DNA of 64,000 nucleotides from Pseudocalidococcus sp964653145 (GTDB lineage Bacteria; Cyanobacteriota; Cyanobacteriia; Thermosynechococcales; Thermosynechococcaceae): contig CAZZCG010000008.1 of NCBI GenBank assembly GCA_964653145.1, positions 62,001 through 126,000 of the forward strand. Reading direction: 5' to 3'. Each line of letters opens with the position of its first letter. The stretch's first letter is position 1. This document shows, one piece after another, positions 42,224 to 50,718 of the stretch. The notes under the pieces are model-generated. The model made no database searches, was not told the origin of the DNA, and saw only the letters and a list, made by a program, of their open reading frames with translations. A program made the translations under genes and the position numbers.

Positions 42224-42477
42224 TCAAATCGATACTTCGAAAAAATAGCGACTCCACTTGATGAGAAATAGACGACGCGCTGGACTTAACCCTGTCTGCT
42301 CAACTAAGGCATCGCGTGATTCCGAAAACGCTGTAGATAGTGTTTGTGAACTAGAGCTGCCATCCAAGCACAGAATTGACCTAGCAGATCAGTGAGTTGC
42401 TTAGCAATATAGATGTCATTGTCCAAGGAACTCCAGATCTAAATTCCATGATCAGAGTAATACTGATCCAGAGTCAT
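42224..42477 (-). pseudogene. Broken small gene with a stop and a frameshift
   Basis: From ATG 42477 the minus strand reads MTLDQYYSDHGI, a TAG at 42439-42441, then DNDIYIAKQLTDLLGQFCA and WMAALVHKHYLQ. A one-step frame change in a TTTTC run near 42320 restores a second coherent stretch (SESRDALVEQTGLSPARRLF, then KWSRYFFE) ending at TGA 42224. Two lesions in an otherwise protein-like frame of about 85 residues point to a decayed gene. I do not recognise the family. Confidence 0.55.
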
Positions 42478-42519
42478 GTCCTAGCTCTTCGGTGATGATG
42501 ATTCTGGGTGCTGAAGATT

Positions 42520-43488
42520 CTAGGCTAAGCCACAGAGTTTGGCACTGAGATCCCAGAGTTCTCTGGCTTTAGCATCGTCCTGAGCTTCATCGGATACTTC
42601 TTGGGCAAAGGAACGTCGGCCTGGGGTTTGTCTATTGCCCCAACTCCAGTAGATACCAGATTCTTTTAATTCTTGATCCGCCACCACTGCTGCGACTCGA
42701 TCTCCCGCTAACTCTTGAGAAACGTATCCCCCGGTAATATTTTTCTGGAATAGGGGAAACAACTTTTGAAACAGCGGATAGTGATTCCGAAAAAGGGGCG
42801 TATCCGCAACACAACCAGGATAGAGAGAGCTAAAGGTGATGCCTGTGGATTCGTGGTAACGACGATGTAACTCGCGCATTGTTAAGACATTGCACAACTT
42901 GCTGTCTTTATAAGCTTTACCAGGCTTAAACTTCTTGCCATTAATCATCGAAATGGGGGCCTTAAACCCAGCTTCAAACCCCTCGAGGTTCCCCAAATCT
43001 GGCGGGGCAGGAATTGGAATCTTACCACCTAGTTCCTTCGGGTTGGCTGTGACAGTCCCCAGGATAATCATCCGCCGGTCGGGATAGGTGGATTTTTTCA
43101 TATCCTCCAAAAGCAAGTTACAGAGGAGAAAGTGACCCAGATGATTGGTGGCTACACTTAATTCATAGCCATCGGCACTTCGCTGAGGTTCTTTTAAGAG
43201 GGGTAAGTAAACGGCGGCATTACAAACCAGGGCATCTAACGATTTACCCGTAGCCCGAAACTTTTCAACGAATAACTTAACTTTGCTGAGATCAGCTAAG
43301 TCTAGGGGCAGGATGGTATAGGTTCCAGGTTTCATCCCCACCTGACTGGCCGCTGCTTCTGTTTTGCCCAAGTCTCGACAGGCCATGACCACATGCCATC
43401 CTTTCTCTGCCAGGGCCCGAGCCGCTTGTAAACCAACGCCAGAGGAGGCTCCTGTGATTACGACTGTGGGTTGTTGTTGTTCCGCCAT
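42520..43488 (-). CDS. por: Light-dependent protochlorophyllide oxidoreductase
   Basis: 322-aa short-chain dehydrogenase that reduces protochlorophyllide to chlorophyllide on illumination. NADPH site TVVITGASSGVGLQAARALA; VCNAAVYLPLLKEPQRSADG; catalytic YxxxK in GKAYKDSKLCNVLTMRELHR; Cys residues in LGHFLLCNLLLEDM and SSLYPGCVADTPLF that contact pigment. The C-terminal FAQEVSDEAQDDAKARELWD is diagnostic. Alone on the minus strand, divergent from dnaN. Confidence 0.97.
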   Translation of the reverse strand: MAEQQQPTVVITGASSGVGLQAARALAEKGWHVVMACRDLGKTEAAASQVGMKPGTYTILPLDLADLSKVKLFVEKFRATGKSLDALVCNAAVYLPLLKEPQRSADGYELSVATNHLGHFLLCNLLLEDMKKSTYPDRRMIILGTVTANPKELGGKIPIPAPPDLGNLEGFEAGFKAPISMINGKKFKPGKAYKDSKLCNVLTMRELHRRYHESTGITFSSLYPGCVADTPLFRNHYPLFQKLFPLFQKNITGGYVSQELAGDRVAAVVADQELKESGIYWSWGNRQTPGRRSFAQEVSDEAQDDAKARELWDLSAKLCGLA

Positions 43489-43765
43489 AGTTTCTGCTTG
43501 TTCCTAGAGTGCGCCGATGCAAAGAACCATCTCTAGAATTTCATGGGGGGTGAGTTCTTGGTCAAGCTTCGTGATGGTCTGTAACAAAATCTAGGGGAAT
43601 ATTTGCAAATCTTATAGATGCCTGGGCAGATGGAACTGTGGGGCTAGAAATCGTAAACCGTAACTGAGAAGAGATCCAGTAGGATAGGTAGGTTCAGTCC
43701 TGACTTGGCTGAGCAAATGTTTGTGTTGTCAGTGTTGTTGCTCCATTGCCCAGGCCATCATTGCT
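43489..43765. promoter_or_regulatory. Divergent region por / dnaN
   Basis: 277-nt gap that must hold the promoters of por and dnaN. I see no terminator or RNA gene and cannot assign hexamers with confidence. A frame opening at 43721 would extend dnaN but is Cys-rich and unlike the family. Confidence 0.4.
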
Positions 43766-44875
43766 ATGAAAGTTGTCTGTCCTCAGAATTTACTCAGCAG
43801 TAAGCTCTCGTTGCTCAGCCGCGTTGCCCCGACCAATCCCTCCCATCCGATTTTGGCCAACATTCTTTTAGATGCGGCAGGGGATCAGCTCAGTTTGACG
43901 GTGTTTGATCTGAGTTTGGGGATGCAGGTTTGGCTCCCGGCAACGGTTAAGGTTCCTGGGACGATTACAGTTTCGGCTAAGTTGTTCAACGATATGGTGT
44001 CCCGCTTACCGAACCAAGATATTGAAATTACCGCTGAAGATACTCAGGTCATTCTGGATTACCGCTCGGGGCACTATCAAATGCAGGGCATCACGGCGGA
44101 GGAATTTCCCTCTTTACCCGACCTATCTGGCAGTACCAGGGTTGAGCTTGCTCCGACAACACTGCGAGATGGATTGCAGAATAGCTTGTTTGCCGCCAGT
44201 AGTGATGAGAGTAAGCAGGTTTTGACTGGACTCCATGTGAGTTTCCATGCGGATGGCCTGGAATTTGCCGCCACAGACGGTCACCGTCTAGCCGTTGCCA
44301 CCACGGAACAGGATATCCAGGCCCCGTTGAATCCCATTACAATTCCGGCAAAGTCATTACGGGAACTGGAGCGTTTACTCAGCAAACAAGAAGCTCCCCT
44401 AACTATGCGGTGTGATACGGCCCAAGTAGCCTTTGAAATCCCTGGTGAGGCCTGTTTGACCAGTCGGCTTTTGGAAGGACAATATCCCAACTATGGGCAA
44501 CTCCTACCGAAAAAGTTTGAACGCTCGATTACGGTGGAGCGGGATTTGCTGATGGATGCCCTTGAGCGGGTGGCGGTACTCGCAGCACAAAAAAATAACG
44601 TTGTTAAAATTGTGGTCAATGCCAGCAACCAGCAGTTGGAGTTGTCAGCGGAGGCTCCCCAGTTCGGGAGTGGTCAAGAGTTAATTCCCGCTCAAATTTC
44701 AGGAGAATCCTTGGAAGTTGCTTTCAATGTCAAATACGTGCTCGATGGTCTTAAGGTGATGAATGCTGCGGAGGTGCAACTGCAACTGAATGGCCCCACA
44801 ACCCCAGCAATTTTAACCCCCCTTGGTGGCATGAAGCTGACCTATCTAGTCATGCCAATTCAAATTCGTAATTAG
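43766..44875 (+). CDS. dnaN: DNA polymerase III beta subunit (sliding clamp)
   Basis: 369 aa from ATG 43766 (MKVVCPQNLLSSKLSLLSR), the usual DnaN start. Three repeated clamp domains are visible, including HPILANILLDAAGDQLSLT, LTGLHVSFHADGLEFAATDGHRL-type text and the ending TPLGGMKLTYLVMPIQIRN. The last residues (YLVMPI) contribute to the protein-binding pocket. As common in cyanobacteria, it is not next to dnaA. Confidence 0.97.
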   Translation: MKVVCPQNLLSSKLSLLSRVAPTNPSHPILANILLDAAGDQLSLTVFDLSLGMQVWLPATVKVPGTITVSAKLFNDMVSRLPNQDIEITAEDTQVILDYRSGHYQMQGITAEEFPSLPDLSGSTRVELAPTTLRDGLQNSLFAASSDESKQVLTGLHVSFHADGLEFAATDGHRLAVATTEQDIQAPLNPITIPAKSLRELERLLSKQEAPLTMRCDTAQVAFEIPGEACLTSRLLEGQYPNYGQLLPKKFERSITVERDLLMDALERVAVLAAQKNNVVKIVVNASNQQLELSAEAPQFGSGQELIPAQISGESLEVAFNVKYVLDGLKVMNAAEVQLQLNGPTTPAILTPLGGMKLTYLVMPIQIRN

Positions 44876-44951
44876 GAATGCGGGGCATTTTACTCAACTT
44901 TTCTTAACATTTGTGCCACAATTGAGCCATTCAATGTTGGGGTGAGATTTG

Positions 44952-45788
44952 GTGAAAGCCCTTAAGTACAAAATCCGAACCCGTTATCAAAACCTCCAAA
45001 ACCTGTATCGTCGGGCTTCTGGTCGCTATGCTGGCCAACTCCTGCAGCGGTCTCAAGCGGAATATCCCTATCTTTGGCACCAGGCCACGACACCCATTCC
45101 TGACCGGGGTACGCCAGAAATTCGCCGCAATCGGATTGCAAACCTCCAACGGGCCACCACTGGCATTGATCAACTTTTGCTCCGGCCGGGGCAGCGATTT
45201 TGTTTTTCGGAGCGAGTCGGAGAACCCACCATCAAAAATGGCTTTCGGGCTGGGCCAGTCTTTGTCGGTGGACAGGTTAAAACCGATGTGGGCGGGGGGC
45301 TCTGTTTAATTGCAACCAATTTGTTTAGTTTATTTCTCTACACTGGACTGCAAATTCTGGAACGTCACTGCCACAGTATCGACGCCTATGGGGCCCAACG
45401 GTTTTATCGACTTGGGGAAGATGCTGCGGTGGCCTATGGCTATAAGGACTTAATTGTTCGCAATCAAAGTTCAGTTCAGTTATTAGTGCGCCTTGAGGTT
45501 TTGCCGGATCTGGGCCTGGTGCGTTCACAACTCTGGGGGGCTGGGCCTTGTCCTTGGGAGGTGGAGGTTGTATCCACGGTTCTTGAAGAAATACCAGGCC
45601 TTACGTCTGCTTCTTTACCGGGTTGGATTGTCGAGACAGAACGCCAACGCCGCCCTAAAATCCTCAACCCCGAGGCCCCAACTCCATGGCAGCAAGACTT
45701 TCAAACCATCAGTCACTACCAGCCCTGTCAACGTTCCCAGCCCAATGTAACTTCCCTCACCGTCAGCGGTAGTCGGTCTGGGTCTTAA
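44952..45788 (+). CDS. VanW-family protein
   Basis: 278 aa from GTG 44952, with GGGGTGAG just upstream. VanW-like domain: NLQRATTGIDQLLLRPGQRFCFSERVGEPT, the motif GGGLCLIATNLFSLFLYTGL, ILERHCHSIDAYG and AVAYGYKDLIVRNQS. VanW accessory proteins occur with vancomycin-resistance clusters, but the domain is widespread and its function is unknown. No resistance genes are near. The signal-free N-terminus is basic. Confidence 0.88.
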   Translation: MKALKYKIRTRYQNLQNLYRRASGRYAGQLLQRSQAEYPYLWHQATTPIPDRGTPEIRRNRIANLQRATTGIDQLLLRPGQRFCFSERVGEPTIKNGFRAGPVFVGGQVKTDVGGGLCLIATNLFSLFLYTGLQILERHCHSIDAYGAQRFYRLGEDAAVAYGYKDLIVRNQSSVQLLVRLEVLPDLGLVRSQLWGAGPCPWEVEVVSTVLEEIPGLTSASLPGWIVETERQRRPKILNPEAPTPWQQDFQTISHYQPCQRSQPNVTSLTVSGSRSGS

Positions 45789-45890
45789 CAAGATATCAGC
45801 AGTTTGGCGCAACCAGGCCTGGGCTAAACCTAATGTTAAAGAATGGCTGGGATAGTCCAGAATTGGCATGTTGACATAAGGAACAAAACC

Positions 45891-46724
45891 ATGGTTGCGG
45901 TGATTAGTTTTGCCTGTGGAGTGGTCTTTGGGGTGATCCTAACCCTCATAATTGTGCAACGATTTTCAAAATCTGGTTCCCAGGCCCAGCGCCAAGAGAT
46001 TCAGGCCCTCGAGCAAGCCCACCAGACCGAGCTAACCTCACTGATTCAGTCCCATGCGGCTGAGTTGAGTGAAATATACCTTCAACATCAAAATGCCATT
46101 AACCAGGCCAGGCAAAAAAGTGTGGATGCCAGTCGCAATGTCATTAAAGGTCAAGTTGCTGAACAGCTGGCCCCTTACCTGCCTCATTTCAATTACCTCC
46201 CCTCCGATGCCCGTTTTATTGGAGACCCCATCGATTATTTGGTGATTGATGGCTATACCAACCTCAAAGATGGTAATGGCTCCCCCGATGACCTCCAGGT
46301 AGTCTTGATCGATATTAAATCTGGGAAAGCTAAACTCTCAGAGCGACAGGTGGCAATTCAAAAGACCGTGGAAGCCGGACGCGTCCGTTTTGAAACAATT
46401 CGGATCGATCTCGATCATCTGCCCCCACCCCTTGAGTTTCTCCCTGACCATGCTGATGATGAGCTAGTTCCAATGCCAGAACCCCTGACTGATCCCCTTG
46501 ATCCGCTTCCTGAATTCATGGAGCCTGCCCCCACCAGCACCCCCAAAATCACCCAAATTCGTCAAGCCTATGCCCGGGCCTATGCACCTTGGGAAAAGCA
46601 GGAGGATTTTCAATTGGGGCAGCGATTTCAGCAGGGCTACACCATTGAACAACTCGCTGAACAATTTCAACGGCAACCCACGGCAATTCGTTCTCGTCTC
46701 CAGAAACTTAAGCTTTTGTCTTGA
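45891..46724 (+). CDS. Membrane-anchored Holliday-junction-resolvase-like protein with HTH
   Basis: 277 aa from ATG 45891, with AAGGA 8 nt upstream. N-terminal membrane helix (VISFACGVVFGVILTLIIV), then a coiled-coil (QEIQALEQAHQTELTSLIQS), then an endonuclease-like domain (PF10107 type) with FIGDPIDYLVIDGY and VVLIDIKSGKAKLSERQ, carrying D...DxK residues of a PD-(D/E)xK nuclease. The C-terminus has an HTH-like segment (GYTIEQLAEQFQRQPTAIRS). Nuclease activity is inferred from motifs only. Family members in archaea are Holliday-type nucleases. Confidence 0.82.
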   Translation: MVAVISFACGVVFGVILTLIIVQRFSKSGSQAQRQEIQALEQAHQTELTSLIQSHAAELSEIYLQHQNAINQARQKSVDASRNVIKGQVAEQLAPYLPHFNYLPSDARFIGDPIDYLVIDGYTNLKDGNGSPDDLQVVLIDIKSGKAKLSERQVAIQKTVEAGRVRFETIRIDLDHLPPPLEFLPDHADDELVPMPEPLTDPLDPLPEFMEPAPTSTPKITQIRQAYARAYAPWEKQEDFQLGQRFQQGYTIEQLAEQFQRQPTAIRSRLQKLKLLS

Positions 46725-46842
46725 GAATCCGTCAACGCCCGCCTGGGATTGGGAACAAAATGTCTCCTCGTTTCGATATGGTATAAACTAATTTACCCAA
46801 TGCGAATCTTCAGTATTAGTACACCATGTTTTGGTTTGGTTT

Positions 46843-48015
46843 ATGCTCCTCTGGCTCCGGTATGGGTTGAAAAATTCCCTGGGACTTTCCCTCGGCGGCG
46901 CGATTTTCTGGCTTTTGTCTGCCTTTCCTGGCTTGGCCCTAGAGTTACGGATTGCCGTACGCCAAAATCTATCACAACTGACCGTTGGCAGTTCAACCCC
47001 CGTGGTGATTCGAGATGCCCAAGGCCAACCCCTGGCCCAACTTGATCAACTTCAGGCCGCCACAGCCACAGCCCAGGGAACAACGGTGCGTTTGGGCCGG
47101 ATGACTGGATCACGCCTCTGGGTTGACCCCAAGAATGATGGACAGGTGCAAATTGGCGATCGTTGGTATCGGGGACGCCTGGAGTTAATTGGGACAAGCC
47201 AGGGCCTGGTGGCAGTCAACCACATTGATCTGGAGGAGTATCTTCCCAGCGTTGTGGGTAAGGAAATGTATCCAACTTGGCCCGCCGAAGCCCTCAAGGC
47301 CCAGGCCGTGGCTGCTCGCAGTTTTGCCCTCTTTAGACGGGAACGGGAACTTCGCCGGGGGGGACGGCTTTTTGATTTAGGCGATTCTGTGATGTATCAG
47401 GTTTACCCTGGAGTTGCCACAGAAACAGCTAGTACTATTGCCGCCGTCCAGTCCACCCGCGGTCAAGTCCTGACCCATGGGGGCAAAGTTATCGAAGCAG
47501 TTTTTCATTCAGCTTCCGGCGGACACACGGAAAATTCTGAGCAAGTCTGGTCAGGGGTTGTGCCCTATCTGCGAGCTGTTCCCGATTTTGACCAGGCCGC
47601 GCCGGTTTTCCAGTGGACGATGCAGTTTACCGCCGCCCAAATGCGCCAACGAATTCCTGGCATTGGTAATATTTTGGCGATTCAACCCCTGCAATTGAGT
47701 CCCCAAGGGCGGATGATCCGCGTGCAAGTGATTGGGGATGCCGGAACACGAACCATGACCGGAACAGAAATTCGCCGAGCCTTAGGACTACGTTCAACGC
47801 TTTTTTCTGTCCAGCCGGAACTTCCCCTCGTGGCTAGTCAAACCAATTCCCGAATTCCGCCCAGTAAGTTCCAAATCTCCGGTCGGGGCAATGGCCATGG
47901 GCTAGGGATGAGTCAGTGGGGGGCCTGGGGCATGGCCAATCAGGGTTACTCCTACGACCAAATTTTGCGCCACTATTACCAAGGGGCAACCCTCGGCCAG
48001 TTACCGGGTTCCTAA
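46843..48015 (+). CDS. SpoIID/LytB-domain protein
   Basis: 390 aa from ATG 46843, giving a signal peptide ending near FPGLALE. SpoIID/LytB domain: GLVAVNHIDLEEYLPSVVGKEM, WPAEALKAQAVAARSFALF (catalytic Glu region), VYPGVATETASTIAAVQSTRG and the ending GRGNGHGLGMSQWGAWGMANQ with HYYQGA. SpoIID is a lytic transglycosylase on peptidoglycan; cyanobacterial members are presumed cell-wall enzymes. It converges on the response regulator gene with a 3-nt overlap. Confidence 0.93.
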   Translation: MLLWLRYGLKNSLGLSLGGAIFWLLSAFPGLALELRIAVRQNLSQLTVGSSTPVVIRDAQGQPLAQLDQLQAATATAQGTTVRLGRMTGSRLWVDPKNDGQVQIGDRWYRGRLELIGTSQGLVAVNHIDLEEYLPSVVGKEMYPTWPAEALKAQAVAARSFALFRRERELRRGGRLFDLGDSVMYQVYPGVATETASTIAAVQSTRGQVLTHGGKVIEAVFHSASGGHTENSEQVWSGVVPYLRAVPDFDQAAPVFQWTMQFTAAQMRQRIPGIGNILAIQPLQLSPQGRMIRVQVIGDAGTRTMTGTEIRRALGLRSTLFSVQPELPLVASQTNSRIPPSKFQISGRGNGHGLGMSQWGAWGMANQGYSYDQILRHYYQGATLGQLPGS

Positions 48016-48863
48016 TGCCAGGCCTGGGAAACAGGAGAAGGTTTTGGCGGGACGGTTTGTGGCATCCGATTCGTTGTCATTTGGCGGTGGTGGCTAACAT
48101 TGAGCAAATCCAGATTTAAGCGGTAGCCCACATTCCGAATGGTCTGGATAATTCGCGGGTGCTGAGGATCAAGTTCAATCTTTTTCCGTAACGACAGGAT
48201 GTGCGTATCGACGGTGCGGGGATTATCAATACATTCTGGCCAGGCCCGCAGGAGTAGATCTTGGCGGCTTAACGGGACACCCCCGGCCTGGGTCAGGACA
48301 TAGAGCAAACTAAACTCTTGGGGTGTTAACTCAGCTAATTGTTGGCGCACAAAAACTCGCCGTTGCACCAGGTCAATTTGGAGATCACCAAAGTTGAGAA
48401 ATGCGGGTAAGAGGGGATGGGCCCGCCGGGAGAGAGTTTCAATGCGAGCGAGAAATTCCTGCATCCCAAAGGGCTTGGTTAAATAGTCATCTGCCCCTGC
48501 TCTCAAGCCAGCAACAATATCAGACTCCTGACTTCGAGCCGAAAGGACAAAAATCAAAACCTGCTGTTGCCGCCGCAGCCATCGACACAGATCTAGGCCA
48601 TTGCCATCGGGGAGATCCGTATCTAAAACAACTAAATCCGGGTGTCGGGTTTGAAAAAGCTCCTGTCCCTGCTGACAACCTGAGGATAAATGCACCACCC
48701 AGCCGGCCTGTTGTAGATGCCATCCCAGGAGTGAGCGCAGATGCGGATTGCCTTGAATCACTTGAATATGGAAAACAGATTGCAAAGAAATGCCTTCAGA
48801 AGTCACAAGAGCATCGCTTAATTTAGCAAACTCCCCCAGGCCATTTGGTAGCTGGCATGACAA
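48012..48863 (-). CDS. OmpR/PhoB-type response regulator with degenerate receiver, NblR-like
   Basis: Up to 283 aa. The receiver starts IQVIQGNPHLRSLLGWHL where canonical ones have VVDDD, so the two acidic pocket residues are missing. The Asp in LVVLDTDLPDGNG, the Ser in FVLSARSQ and the Lys in LTKPFGMQ are kept. The C-terminal winged helix (LTPQEFSLLYVLTQAGGVPL, VDTHILSLRKKIELD) is intact. This resembles NblR, the phycobilisome-degradation regulator with a non-standard receiver, but I cannot confirm it. The first codon (TTG 48863) is uncertain; the GTG near residue 20 is possible. Confidence 0.85.
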   Translation of the reverse strand: MSCQLPNGLGEFAKLSDALVTSEGISLQSVFHIQVIQGNPHLRSLLGWHLQQAGWVVHLSSGCQQGQELFQTRHPDLVVLDTDLPDGNGLDLCRWLRRQQQVLIFVLSARSQESDIVAGLRAGADDYLTKPFGMQEFLARIETLSRRAHPLLPAFLNFGDLQIDLVQRRVFVRQQLAELTPQEFSLLYVLTQAGGVPLSRQDLLLRAWPECIDNPRTVDTHILSLRKKIELDPQHPRIIQTIRNVGYRLNLDLLNVSHHRQMTTNRMPQTVPPKPSPVSQAWH

Positions 48864-48973
48864 ATTCCTGTATTCAGGACAACATTTACGATTCGTTACG
48901 CCAAGGCCAGCAGCGTGCCCCAGGTAAAAATCAAGTTCAACCCTGAGCTTACCTGGACAAGAAATACACTAAA

Positions 48974-49046
48974 CGCGCCCTGGAGGACTTGAACCCCCGA
49001 CATCCGGTTTTGGAGACCGACGTTCTACCAACTGAACTAAGGACGC
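48974..49046 (-). tRNA. trnW: tRNA-Trp (CCA)
   Basis: 73 nt. On the minus strand the acceptor stem GCGTCCT pairs with AGGGCGC; D stem GTTC/GAAC; anticodon stem TCGGT/ACCGG with loop CTCCAAA (anticodon CCA); T stem GGGGG/CCTCC with loop TTCAAGT. The 3' CCA is not encoded. It lies 11 nt downstream of rplS. Confidence 0.96.
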
Positions 49047-49057
49047 AGCAACACTAA

Positions 49058-49420
49058 TTAAAGGGCCCGATCAAACCGAGCTTCAATCCGAGCCGCTTTA
49101 CCAACCCGATTCCGGAGATAGTAAAGTTTTGCCCGCCGGACTTTACCCCGCTGGATGATCTTGACACTTTCAATCCGGGGAGAGTGAAGCAAAAACACCC
49201 GCTCAACGCCAACCCCTTGGAACACCTTGCGCACCGTAATGGACTGACTGATGCCCGAGTTGCGCATGGCAATGACATCCCCCTCGTAGGGTTGAACCCG
49301 CTCTTTGCCCCCTTCCTGGATCACGACACCGACACGAACCTTGTCGCCAACATAGATCGTTGGAATATTAGCCTTCAATTGCTCGGCTTCAATGGAGCGG
49401 ATAATCTCGGTGGCGTTCAT
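49058..49420 (-). CDS. rplS: 50S ribosomal protein L19
   Basis: 120 aa. Signature RVFLLHSPRIESVKIIQRGKVRRAKLYYLR-type C-terminus and N-terminal IPTIYVGDKVRVGVVIQEGGKERVQPYEG. L19 sits at the 30S-50S interface. The tRNA-Trp gene follows directly, as in other cyanobacteria, where secE-nusG come next; here they do not. Confidence 0.97.
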   Translation of the reverse strand: MNATEIIRSIEAEQLKANIPTIYVGDKVRVGVVIQEGGKERVQPYEGDVIAMRNSGISQSITVRKVFQGVGVERVFLLHSPRIESVKIIQRGKVRRAKLYYLRNRVGKAARIEARFDRAL

Positions 49421-49748
49421 GACGGTAGTTCCAATTCACAATCGCTCATCATAGCAGATTATTCTGTGGATTTTCTACCCAGGCCTGGGGGAAGGTCATT
49501 GCGCTCGTGCCTAAGCCTAAGCTAGTCCAGGCCAGCGGAAATTAGTGTTACAGCAGGAAGCCAATTTTTAGTGCTTAATGGTTGGCATCATAATGATCAG
49601 GTTCCAGCAAGGTTCAAAAAACAATTTTTCTAATTAATCCTTAAGTTTTTCTAAATAATCTGGCATCATTTCAGTATCACACCACGGCTCAGCGACCCGA
49701 ACCAGGCTGTCTGCTGAAAAATGGTCGGCTCCATCCCTAAACCTGCAT
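49421..49748. promoter_or_regulatory. Divergent region rplS / cphB
   Basis: 328 nt without a reading frame. Contains AT-rich stretches (CTAATTAATCCTTAAG near 49630) that could be promoter elements for cphB. One CCAGGCCTGG palindrome occurs near 49480. No terminator found. Confidence 0.4.
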
Positions 49749-50615
49749 ATGCTTCAACTTGAATCCCTCTTTGCCCAAGATGCTTTAACCCCTCGCCTAA
49801 AATGCGCCGTTATGGCCATTGGCGGAGCGGAGGATAAGGTGCGGGGGCGGCAAATCTTAACTGCTTTTGTCCAGCGATCCGGGGGAAGTAATGCAGTAAT
49901 TGGTGTGATTCCCTCTGCCTCGCGGGAACCTGATGCCATGGGGCGACTCTACAACGATATTTTTCGGGAAATTGGTGCGAAAGATGTGGAAGTTCTTCTC
50001 GTCGCCGATCGCAATGACGCTGAATCACCGGAAATTTTAGAACGGATGTCCCGCTGCACTGGGTTATTTATGTCCGGAGGCGATCAACTCCGGCTCTCAG
50101 CTCTCTTGGATGAAACATCATTGCATAACCAACTCCAGGCCCAGGTGTGGCAAGGTCAATCCGTCTTAGCGGGAACCAGTGCTGGGGCGGCTGTCATGGG
50201 TCATGTGATGATTGCCAGTGGTGGGAGTAACGAGCCCCCGAATCGGTCATTGGTGGACATGGCCACAGGCCTGGGGATTTTACCGGACGTGATTGTGGAT
50301 CAACATTTCCATAACCGGAATCGCCTAGCCCGCCTAATTAGCGCCATTTCTGCCCATCCTGACAAATTGGGTATTGGCGTGGATGAGGATACCTGTGCTT
50401 TATTCGAAACCGATGGCACCGTCAGGGTGATGGGTAAAGGCGCTGTGACGATTGTGGATCCCCGAGATGTGAATTACACCAACTTCAGTGAAGTGGAAGT
50501 GACGGCTCCCTTGAGTATCTATAACCTCCGGCTCCATATCCTCAGCCACGAAGATTGTTATAACCTCAATACCCACCAAGTTCAACACAACTGCTCTAGT
50601 CTGCCCTCCGTATAG
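49749..50615 (+). CDS. cphB: Cyanophycinase CphB
   Basis: 288-aa serine exopeptidase (S51) that cuts cyanophycin into beta-Asp-Arg dipeptides. Nucleophile Ser in VLAGTSAGAAVMG; MSGGDQLRL; VDQHFHNRNRLARLISAI; GIGVDEDTCALFE. No signal peptide, so cytoplasmic. It is directly upstream of cphA (104 nt), the classic degradation-synthesis pair. Confidence 0.97.
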   Translation: MLQLESLFAQDALTPRLKCAVMAIGGAEDKVRGRQILTAFVQRSGGSNAVIGVIPSASREPDAMGRLYNDIFREIGAKDVEVLLVADRNDAESPEILERMSRCTGLFMSGGDQLRLSALLDETSLHNQLQAQVWQGQSVLAGTSAGAAVMGHVMIASGGSNEPPNRSLVDMATGLGILPDVIVDQHFHNRNRLARLISAISAHPDKLGIGVDEDTCALFETDGTVRVMGKGAVTIVDPRDVNYTNFSEVEVTAPLSIYNLRLHILSHEDCYNLNTHQVQHNCSSLPSV

Positions 50616-50718
50616 GATTTAGTCGTCCAAGAACTGTTCACCACAAACAGTTTACCGACCCCCCTAGCTCTGAGACTAGAATGATGGCAGACTTGTACCT
50701 TCTTGCCCCTGGCTTCCT

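Noticed and set aside
43721..43765. N-terminal extension of dnaN (Cys-rich)
   Set aside because: The sliding clamp normally starts at MKVVC-like sequence, which is ATG 43766; the extension is unlike the family.
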